Of a stretch of DNA of 7,279 nt, positions 1 through 4,941 are shown in pieces. The stretch is from assembly GCA_003504855.1 (NCBI GenBank), contig DNZD01000264.1, positions 1 to 7,279 on the forward strand, given 5' to 3'. The stretch's first letter is position 1. Every line of letters begins with the position of its first letter. Both the position numbers and the translations under genes were made by a program. The notes beneath the pieces are model-generated. The model had not been told where the DNA came from, did not search any database, and worked only from the letters and a program-made list of their open reading frames with translations. Origin of the DNA: Cytophagales bacterium (GTDB lineage: Bacteria > Bacteroidota > Bacteroidia > Cytophagales > Cyclobacteriaceae).

Positions 1-708
1 GATATCCTCTTCTTCCGTGAACTTACCGGCGACGTGTATTTTGGTGACAAGGGAAGAAAAGACGATGGCAACACCGCCTTTGACCTGATGATCTATCAGC
101 GCTATGAAGTGGAGCGCATCGCACACAAGGCGTTTCAGGCAGCTCGTACCCGACGAAAGAAAGTAACCTCGGTAGATAAGGCCAATGTGCTGGAGAGTTC
201 CCGACTGTGGCGTGAAACGGTAAATCAGGTGAGCAAGCAATATCCGGACGTTCAACTGGAACATCAGTTTGTAGATGCTGCTGCGATGAAACTGATCCAA
301 AACCCCCGAAGCTATGATGTAGTGGTAACAGGCAATCTGTTTGGTGATATTCTCACCGACGAAGCCTCACAAATCGCAGGCTCTATGGGCATGCTCGCCT
401 CGGCATCCGTGGGCGACCAGGTAGGATTGTACGAGCCGATTCACGGGAGTGCACATGATATCACCGGAAAGGGTATTGCCAACCCGCTGGCTTCGATCTT
501 GTCGGCTGCGTTGTTGCTCGACATTTCTTTCGGCATGAAAGAGGAGTCGGAAGCCGTACTCGCGGCGGTGGCAGCAGTCCTGAAACAGGGTTTCCGCACG
601 GCAGATATTGCTGATGCAAAGACCCCTGCAGAAAGAGTATTAAATACCCAGGCGATGGGCATACTGGTAACCAAGGCACTTGTTCGTACCGCAATACCTG
701 TTTCCTGA
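1..708 (+). CDS. leuB: 3-isopropylmalate dehydrogenase, C-terminal two thirds (5' end cut by window edge)
   Basis: Oxidises and decarboxylates 3-isopropylmalate to 2-oxoisocaproate with NAD+, the third step of leucine synthesis, in the cytoplasm. The frame is open from base 1, so 235 codons of a protein that is usually about 350-360 residues are present and the N-terminal part lies outside. Visible family motifs, numbered by codon in the window: [10 protein letters not shown] (6-15), YEVERI near 35-40, SVDKAN with the catalytic lysine at 60, then GDILTDEAS and GSMGM, the Mg2+/substrate region, and [18 protein letters not shown], the NAD-binding loop. That loop often reads GSAPDIAGK, so the histidine after GSA is a small departure. 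The gene ends 39 nt before leuA with no terminator between, which suggests one leucine operon. The GTG at 34 is internal to the protein. Identification is firm. Confidence 0.96.
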   Translation, partial: DILFFRELTGDVYFGDKGRKDDGNTAFDLMIYQRYEVERIAHKAFQAARTRRKKVTSVDKANVLESSRLWRETVNQVSKQYPDVQLEHQFVDAAAMKLIQNPRSYDVVVTGNLFGDILTDEASQIAGSMGMLASASVGDQVGLYEPIHGSAHDITGKGIANPLASILSAALLLDISFGMKEESEAVLAAVAAVLKQGFRTADIADAKTPAERVLNTQAMGILVTKALVRTAIPVS

Positions 709-747
709 CTTTACATATTTATAGTTCAACATCACAGCCTACAACCC

Positions 748-1911
748 ATGAGCAACAAGATTCAAATCTTCGACACCACCCTCCGCGATGGCGAGCAGGT
801 ACCCGGTTGTCAATTGTCGACTGAGGAAAAAGTGGTTATCGCACGTGAGCTGGAATTGCTCGGCGTGGATGTTATCGAGGCTGGCTTCCCGATTTCCAGT
901 CCGGGCGATTTTCTTTCGGTGCTGGAGATTTCCAAGGCTGTGACTAAACCTGTTATCTGCGGACTCACCCGCGCCAGAAAAGAAGACATCGACGTAGCGG
1001 CAGAGGCCTTGAACCATGCCAAGCGCGGACGTATCCATACCGGTATCGGATCATCCGATGTGCACATCCAGCATAAGTTCCGTTCCACCCGCGATCAGGT
1101 ACTGGAGCAAGGAGTATGGGCGGTGCAGTATGCCAAGGCCAAAGGATATGAAGTTGAGTTTTATGCCGAGGACGCAGGTCGCGCAGACCTCGCCTTCCTG
1201 GCACGCATGGTGGAAGCAGTGATCGCCGCAGGGGCCGATGTGGTGAATATTCCGGATACCACTGGCTATTGTTTGCCACACCTTTACGGGAAACGCATCC
1301 AATACCTCATGGAGCATGTGAAGAACGTCGATAAGGCCATACTGTCTGTACATTGTCACAATGACCTGGGCATGGCAACCGCCAATACCCTGGCCGGATT
1401 GATCAACGGTGCCCGGCAGGCGGAAGTAACCATTAACGGTATCGGTGAACGCGCGGGGAATACGTCACTGGAAGAAGTAGCGATGGCCATTCAGGTCCAC
1501 CGCGACCTCGGTTTGTATACCAACATCAAGTCTGAGCGTATCTACGAAATCAGTCACCTCGTTTCAGAAAAGATGCGCATGCCGGTACAGGCCAACAAAG
1601 CCATCGTTGGTCGCAATGCCTTCTCGCATTCCTCGGGTATCCATCAGGATGGGTTCCTGAAACATGCAGAGAACTATGAGATCATCAACCCCGCTGATGT
1701 GGGCGTGCCCTCATCGTCTATCGTGCTCACTGCCCGCAGTGGACGTGCTGCCCTCAAGCACCGCGCTGAACTGCTTGGCTATCGCTTCGAAGGGGAGGAC
1801 CTCAACACACTGTATGAAAACTTCCTCATCGTGGCCGATGAAAAGAAAATGGTTCACGATGATGACCTGCGCACGCTGATCACCAGCTTGCCTGTATTGG
1901 TGAATAAATAA
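748..1911 (+). CDS. leuA: 2-isopropylmalate synthase, short form
   Basis: Condenses acetyl-CoA with 2-oxoisovalerate to 2-isopropylmalate, the committed step of leucine synthesis. The DRE-TIM metallolyase barrel is clear: DTTLRDGEQ at residues 9-17 with the catalytic arginine and a metal-binding aspartate, [13 protein letters not shown] with metal-binding histidines at 202 and 204, and GERAGN at 233-238. The linker region follows, including [12 protein letters not shown]. The protein stops at 387 residues, whereas enzymes such as that of E. coli exceed 500 because of a C-terminal leucine-binding regulatory domain. That domain is absent here, and no frameshifted remnant is evident in the 63 nt downstream. 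Homocitrate and citramalate synthases share this fold, but the neighbouring leuB favours isopropylmalate synthase. The ATG at 748 directly precedes the first conserved strand. Confidence 0.93.
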   Translation: MSNKIQIFDTTLRDGEQVPGCQLSTEEKVVIARELELLGVDVIEAGFPISSPGDFLSVLEISKAVTKPVICGLTRARKEDIDVAAEALNHAKRGRIHTGIGSSDVHIQHKFRSTRDQVLEQGVWAVQYAKAKGYEVEFYAEDAGRADLAFLARMVEAVIAAGADVVNIPDTTGYCLPHLYGKRIQYLMEHVKNVDKAILSVHCHNDLGMATANTLAGLINGARQAEVTINGIGERAGNTSLEEVAMAIQVHRDLGLYTNIKSERIYEISHLVSEKMRMPVQANKAIVGRNAFSHSSGIHQDGFLKHAENYEIINPADVGVPSSSIVLTARSGRAALKHRAELLGYRFEGEDLNTLYENFLIVADEKKMVHDDDLRTLITSLPVLVNK

Positions 1912-1974
1912 GTCGCCAGTTCCCGTTATTGACCAATCTGGTCCATATCTGCTAACTTCCGGCTTTAACCATAC

Positions 1975-2448
1975 ATGGCGTTACTGGAGAAGCAACTTTA
2001 TATTAAGAAGTCTACACTGCCCGGCGCGGGAAAGGGACTCTTCACCAAAAAGCACATATCCAAAGGCACACGTATCGTGGAGTATAAGGGTCAGGTCATG
2101 ACCTGGAAGGAAGTGCAGAAACTTCCTGATGAACGCAATGGTTACGTGTTCTACTTTACACTCAAGTATGTAATTGATGCTTGGAAGCATAAAGGTTTCG
2201 CCCATTTCGCCAATGATGCCAAAGGAATTGTGCGCAAGGAAGGCGTCAGAAACAATTCAGAATATGTCACCGAAGGCCGGCGCTGTTACATCGAAGCTAT
2301 CCGCGACATTGAGCCGTTTGAGGAGATATTCGTAGGATATGGCGGTGAATACTGGCAGGCCATCCGCTACAATATTCGGTTTGAGCAACGAAAGAAAGAG
2401 AAAGCCAAAGAGCTTCTTCAAAAGAAGAAGAATAAAAAACGCCTGTAA
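1975..2448 (+). CDS. Small SET-domain protein, putative protein-lysine methyltransferase
   Basis: A 157-residue protein that is almost only a SET domain, the fold that moves a methyl group from S-adenosylmethionine to protein lysines. Visible motifs: PGAGKGLFTKK at 16-26 (the GxG cofactor motif), GTRIVEYKGQ at 31-40, HFANDAKG at 77-84 (the place of the usual RFxNHS motif, with N80 kept and the histidine replaced by D81), and EEIFVGYGGEYW at 116-127 with Y122 at the usual catalytic tyrosine. No pre-SET or post-SET cysteine cluster is present. Residues 137-157 form a lysine-rich, probably helical tail that could bind nucleic acid or an acidic partner. It starts 63 nt after leuA and ends 9 nt from the convergent hydrolase gene. 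The substrate is unknown and the neighbours do not reveal it. The fold is likely; the activity is inferred. Confidence 0.85.
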   Translation: MALLEKQLYIKKSTLPGAGKGLFTKKHISKGTRIVEYKGQVMTWKEVQKLPDERNGYVFYFTLKYVIDAWKHKGFAHFANDAKGIVRKEGVRNNSEYVTEGRRCYIEAIRDIEPFEEIFVGYGGEYWQAIRYNIRFEQRKKEKAKELLQKKKNKKRL

Positions 2449-2457
2449 TATTCTTTA

Positions 2458-3336
2458 TCAGAGGATGCCGTTGACATACATGAGCCAGGCATTGGCGAAC
2501 AAATTGGTGGCCAGCCAGGAGCATGCAAACTGATTTCCTTTGTAGGCAGGTGCCGGTGTAATGGTCTTCGCTTTGAAATCTCCAATGAAACCAGGTCCAG
2601 GCCACTTGCCGGAACTCTTGAGGGTAAGCACCTCCGAGAAAAAATTTCCAGCCAATCGCTGTGTGGAACCAATTTCATGTTGGGCTCCTGGAGCCGACCC
2701 GAAGGCCCACAGGGCACCCACCCGCCGGTTCATCATAAACAGCCCTTTGATAATATCATTCCTTGACTCCATGTCGTTTTCACCAATAAGAAATAGTCCG
2801 GGTACGTTACGGGTAGCTTCCGGTGCCAGGGCGGTGTAATAGAAGCCGCCCTTGTTGACAACAAAGGCCATCACTCGTTCAGGTTTCCAGCAGGCGAACT
2901 CATAATTGTACTCTCCGCCGGCTGAATGCCCCCAGAAGAGCAGGGGAGCCGTGGCGAGTTCTGCCAATCCGGTGTGTTTGGCAAATCGGGAAAGGACATC
3001 CAGTAGTGCCTGCCCACTCCCTTGCTTAACATCGGCATAGTACTCAATATTCATTTCCGGGTGTGGGGCGTCGGTGAAGTAGCACCCAACCAACGCCAGG
3101 TGTTGACGGGTGGCGAGGGTCTGCCAAAACGGATCATTCGCCCATGGCCGACCGTCCTCGTTGGAACCCGGCATCAAGACAATGACACCGGTCACCGATT
3201 TCAATTCATTGGGGTACCACAACTCAAACTGCGCTTTGTCGAAATTTTTTCCAGGCGGGATTGAATCACGAACCGTGGTGGCAAACCCAGGAACAGACAG
3301 GGCCAACAGCAGTATTAGCAGGAACCGGAATAGCAT
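2458..3336 (-). CDS. Secreted alpha/beta-hydrolase-fold protein (putative esterase/lipase)
   Basis: A 292-residue protein with a hydrophobic N-terminal signal sequence (residues 1-19, likely cut after GFA), so probably exported. The mature part reads as an alpha/beta hydrolase: GVIVLMPG at 50-57 suits the strand and oxyanion-hole turn, GHSAGG at 136-141 is a nucleophile elbow with S138, LIGENDM at 183-189 offers D188 as the acid, and GAQHEIG at 217-223 offers H220 as the base. The Ser-Asp-His order and spacing fit a complete triad. The substrate cannot be told from sequence; polymer depolymerase-like esterases and peptidases share the layout. It begins 26 nt after the lipoprotein gene on the same strand and no promoter of its own was seen, so the two are probably co-transcribed. 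Its 3' end converges on the SET-domain gene. Confidence 0.85.
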   Translation of the reverse strand: MLFRFLLILLLALSVPGFATTVRDSIPPGKNFDKAQFELWYPNELKSVTGVIVLMPGSNEDGRPWANDPFWQTLATRQHLALVGCYFTDAPHPEMNIEYYADVKQGSGQALLDVLSRFAKHTGLAELATAPLLFWGHSAGGEYNYEFACWKPERVMAFVVNKGGFYYTALAPEATRNVPGLFLIGENDMESRNDIIKGLFMMNRRVGALWAFGSAPGAQHEIGSTQRLAGNFFSEVLTLKSSGKWPGPGFIGDFKAKTITPAPAYKGNQFACSWLATNLFANAWLMYVNGIL

Positions 3337-3362
3337 GGGAGAATAACTAGAATGCTCAAAGA

Positions 3363-3806
3363 CTATTTTTTGGTGTCGATAGCCTTAGCTTTATCAATGG
3401 TCTCATTGGTGAGGTCGCGCACCTTCATCACGCGCTCCATTTCTGACTCGAGGTATTCCCGTGCCTTTTCCTGATCGGCAGAGTCGGGCAGGGGCTGAAA
3501 TTTATGCATCCAGTCCATCATGGCTGCGTTGGCGGAATCCAACGAGGCCATCATGTTTTCCAGGGATTTTTTCTCGTCAGCACTAATGCCGTTGGCTGCA
3601 GCTTTCTCCTGTAAGGACTGCTTCAGGGTGTAGATGTCCTGCATCTTGGGCATCACTTCATCATGAATGTCCATGATCTGATCCAGCAACACCTTGTTGG
3701 GGTTGTCGCTTTGCGCGGACTCGGTAGCTGCATCATGTTGGTGTTCGCCGGATTTGCCGCAGGACACCAAGGCAACCAGGGCGAGGATATAGAGAAGGTT
3801 CTTCAT
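3363..3806 (-). CDS. Small helical lipoprotein of unknown function
   Basis: Starting at the ATG whose first base is 3806, this is a 147-residue protein with a lipoprotein signal: a short hydrophobic stretch and the lipobox LVSC, placing the lipidated cysteine at residue 16. After it comes a polar, histidine-containing linker (GEHQHD). The remainder is rich in Asp, Glu, Lys, Met and Leu with almost no proline and should be mostly helical, perhaps forming a helical bundle or coiled coil; it includes IHDEVMPKMQDI and SLENMMASLDS. No enzymatic motif is seen. The ATG at 3812, two codons earlier, is also possible. A TTG at 3845 is rejected because it lies upstream of the promoter -7 box. The promoter at 3825-3854 predicts a 5' leader of only about 10-15 nt. 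Small lipoproteins of this general kind are common in Bacteroidota, but I cannot assign a role. Confidence 0.85.
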   Translation of the reverse strand: MKNLLYILALVALVSCGKSGEHQHDAATESAQSDNPNKVLLDQIMDIHDEVMPKMQDIYTLKQSLQEKAAANGISADEKKSLENMMASLDSANAAMMDWMHKFQPLPDSADQEKAREYLESEMERVMKVRDLTNETIDKAKAIDTKK

Positions 3807-3824
3807 GGCCATTATTAGTTTATG

Positions 3825-3854
3825 CAAAGGTAGTTTTTTCACCAACTACCCCAA
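3825..3854 (-). promoter_or_regulatory. Bacteroidota-type sigma-A promoter for the lipoprotein/hydrolase genes
   Basis: Read on the minus strand, TTG (bases 3854-3852) is followed by exactly 19 nt and then TACCTTTG (bases 3832-3825). This matches the known Bacteroidota consensus of a -33 TTG and a -7 TAnnTTTG box about 19 nt apart. Transcription should begin a few bases beyond the -7 box, near 3820-3817, very close to the lipoprotein ATG at 3806. It faces away from the aromatic operon, so the 3846-4102 gap carries divergent signals. Confidence 0.7.
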
Positions 3855-3933
3855 CCCACCCGACTAACAGTAGTTAGTAGCAGCTGAATTTTCCGAAATT
3901 ATTGCGGTGATTGTTGCGGAAGCAGGAATTTTC

Positions 3934-4020
3934 CTCGTTCTTAGCCCCATCAATAAGACATGAGCAACGCGCGATTTTACTTTTATTTTTATTGGACTCA
4001 ATCCTCCGGGGCTGAACGAG
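3934..4020 (+). promoter_or_regulatory. Candidate anti-antiterminator (segment 1:2) pairing around the leader ORF
   Basis: CTCGTTC (3934-3940) is the exact reverse complement of GAACGAG (4014-4020), and AGCCCC (3943-3948) of GGGGCT (4008-4013). Together they give a 13-bp stem interrupted only by a TT bulge at 3941-3942, enclosing the leader start codon and all aromatic codons. It uses the bases needed for the antiterminator, so the two structures exclude each other and this one would favour termination. It can act in RNA only if transcription starts at or before about 3934, which is unproven. The complementarity is seen; the role is inferred. Confidence 0.55.
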
Positions 4021-4034
4021 TAGCGCATTGTTAA
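3960..4034 (+). CDS. Aromatic-rich leader peptide of the pheA operon (24 aa)
   Basis: A 24-codon ORF from ATG at 3960 to TAA at 4032-4034. Codons 5-12 read RFYFYFYW: three Phe, three Tyr and one Trp codon in an unbroken run of seven (3975-3995). The rest (TQSSGAERVAHC) has no aromatic residue. The peptide itself probably has no function; its translation would measure charged tRNA-Phe and tRNA-Tyr, and tRNA-Trp at the last position. The codons GGG-GCT near its middle also form part of the antiterminator arm. There is no strong Shine-Dalgarno sequence; the stretch before the ATG is A-rich (AATAAGACA), which is usual in Bacteroidota. The residues sensed match the genes downstream: pheA, tyrA and the DAHP synthase that feeds all three aromatic amino acids. 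Confidence 0.85.
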   Translation: MSNARFYFYFYWTQSSGAERVAHC

Positions 4035-4069
4035 TCTGACACGAAAAACAAGAAACTCAAAAGTCCCGG
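4006..4069 (+). promoter_or_regulatory. Antiterminator stem (segment 2:3)
   Basis: CCGGGGCT (4006-4013), inside the leader ORF, pairs with AGTCCCGG (4062-4069), which includes the whole 5' arm of the terminator: eight pairs, one of them G-U. The enclosed RNA can stack further helices: GAGT (4018-4021) with ACTC (4055-4058), and TTGTT (4028-4032) with AACAA (4047-4051), leaving a 14-nt loop. Forming this structure prevents the terminator. Segment 2 begins 10 nt after the Trp codon, so a ribosome held at the Phe/Tyr codons should leave it exposed. Confidence 0.65.
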
Positions 4070-4089
4070 TTCAACCGGGATTTTTTTTT
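4064..4089 (+). terminator. Intrinsic terminator of the attenuator, just upstream of pheA
   Basis: TCCCGG (4064-4069) and CCGGGA (4075-4080) form a perfect six-pair stem around TTCAA, which can tighten to seven pairs with a TCA loop. A run of nine T follows (4081-4089). A few upstream A bases (4059-4062) could extend the stem into the T run. There is no gene end here for it to serve on the plus strand other than the leader ORF, and it sits 13 nt before the pheA ATG, so a regulated terminator is the natural reading. Confidence 0.85.
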
Positions 4090-4102
4090 GACTAAAGCAG
4101 GA

Positions 4103-4936
4103 ATGAAGAAGAAGAAACTACAGGTGGCCATCCAGGGAATAGCAGCAAGCTTTCACGAGCTGGCGGCATTTACCCATTTCAAAGAACCTATTGACACCAT
4201 CGAGTGCCTTTCATTTCATGTACTGTGTGAGACGTTAAAAACCAACAAAGCGGACTATGCTGTTATGGCGATCGAAAACTCCATCGCCGGGTCCATCCTT
4301 CCCAACTACTTCCTCCTGCAGGAGTATCACTTTTCGATTGTTGGAGAGTTGTACCTCCCCATTCACATGCATTTGCTTGCGTTGCCGGGCGTTAAGCTTG
4401 CCGACATACGGACCATCGAGTCGCACCCCATGGCCATCCGTCAATGCAGCGATTTCCTCCAACGCCTCTCGGGCGTCGCAGTTCGCGAAAGCGATGATAC
4501 CGCATTGTCGGCACGCAACATCCGCGAAAACAAATTGAAAGACACCGCTGCCATTGCCAACGAAGCAGCCGCCAAAAAATTCGGGCTCGCCATTCTTGAA
4601 AAGAGAATCGAAACCCACAAGAAAAACTTTACGCGCTTCCTCATCCTCACGAAGAACGGTAATGTGCCCGGTGCCAACAAGGCGTCCTTGTCCTTTGAGG
4701 TTGCCAATGAAGCCGGAAGCCTGGCGAACGTACTGACGGCCTTTAAAGAACATCAGATTAACCTGACCAAGATTCAGTCCATACCCATCATCGGTAAGCC
4801 CAAAGAATATTCGATCCATGTGGATGTGGAATGGAAAAAGCGGAAGAACTATGACCTGGCCCTGGGCCAGGTGCTCCGCCAGACCCGCAACCTCAATGTG
4901 TTGGGAGAATACAAGAAATCGGAAATGAAATTTTAG
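4103..4936 (+). CDS. pheA: Prephenate dehydratase (monofunctional, with ACT domain)
   Basis: Converts prephenate to phenylpyruvate with loss of water and CO2, the branch step to phenylalanine, in the cytoplasm. At 277 residues it has the normal size for a stand-alone dehydratase. The catalytic part shows GIAASFHELAAF near the N-terminus, ENSIAGSI at 58-65, SHPMAIRQC at 107-115, DDTALSA, and NFTRFLI with T177-R178-F179, the conserved TRF catalytic motif. An ACT regulatory domain spans about 193-270: GSL at 205-207 corresponds to the usual GAL motif, and QSIP at 225-228 stands where the phenylalanine-binding ESRP motif is usual. The ATG at 4103 is chosen because the alternative TTG at 4088 lies in the terminator's T run. 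AGGA abuts the ATG with no spacing, so it is a poor ribosome site. It is the first gene after the attenuator, 5 nt before the aminotransferase. Confidence 0.95.
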   Translation: MKKKKLQVAIQGIAASFHELAAFTHFKEPIDTIECLSFHVLCETLKTNKADYAVMAIENSIAGSILPNYFLLQEYHFSIVGELYLPIHMHLLALPGVKLADIRTIESHPMAIRQCSDFLQRLSGVAVRESDDTALSARNIRENKLKDTAAIANEAAAKKFGLAILEKRIETHKKNFTRFLILTKNGNVPGANKASLSFEVANEAGSLANVLTAFKEHQINLTKIQSIPIIGKPKEYSIHVDVEWKKRKNYDLALGQVLRQTRNLNVLGEYKKSEMKF

Positions 4937-4941
4937 GACCC

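Larger units (their letters stand above)
3934..4089 (+). promoter_or_regulatory. Aromatic amino-acid operon leader: ribosome-mediated transcription attenuator
   Basis: The gap between the divergent lipoprotein gene and pheA has every part of a classical attenuator in the expected order: a short leader ORF with clustered aromatic codons, a segment within it (4006-4013) able to pair with the terminator's 5' arm, and an intrinsic terminator ending 13 nt before the pheA ATG. Proposed behaviour: when charged aromatic tRNAs are scarce, a ribosome stalls at codons 6-12, leaving 4006-4013 free to form the antiterminator, and transcription enters pheA. When they are plentiful the ribosome reaches the stop codon, the antiterminator cannot form or persist, and the terminator folds. 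No exact TAnnTTTG promoter box was found upstream; TTG at 3914-3916 is the best -33 candidate but its -7 partner is poor. The parts are seen; the mechanism is inferred from the trp/phe attenuator paradigm. Confidence 0.85.

Noticed and set aside
1931..1943. Hairpin GACCA-ATC-TGGTC after leuA, considered as a terminator
   Set aside because: The stem has only five pairs and no T run follows, so it is probably chance or at most a weak pause site.
1929..1960. Possible promoter for the SET gene: TTG at 1929-1931 and TAACTTCC at 1953-1960
   Set aside because: The -7 box misses the last two consensus bases and the 21-nt spacing is long; too weak to annotate.
3807..3845. TTG at 3845 as the lipoprotein start
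   Set aside because: It lies upstream of the -7 promoter box and would put 13 extra residues before a normal lipoprotein signal peptide.
3914..3942. Possible leader promoter: TTG at 3914-3916 with TCGTTCTT at 3935-3942
   Set aside because: The -7 candidate matches only half of TAnnTTTG and overlaps the proposed segment 1, so the true start of the leader transcript is left open.
3975..3993. T-rich tract read as an AT-rich promoter element or a U-tract
   Set aside because: No GC-rich hairpin precedes it, and it is fully explained as alternating Phe/Tyr codons in the leader ORF.
4088..4102. TTG at 4088 as the pheA start, adding five residues
   Set aside because: The codon is made from the last bases of the terminator's T run and the added residues are outside the conserved domain. 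The ATG at 4103 fits the family start.
4235..4819. Long minus-strand open frame opposite pheA (194 codons), with others opposite leuA, the aminotransferase and tyrA
   Set aside because: They lie antisense to genes with firm family motifs and show no recognisable domain; they are by-products of codon bias.
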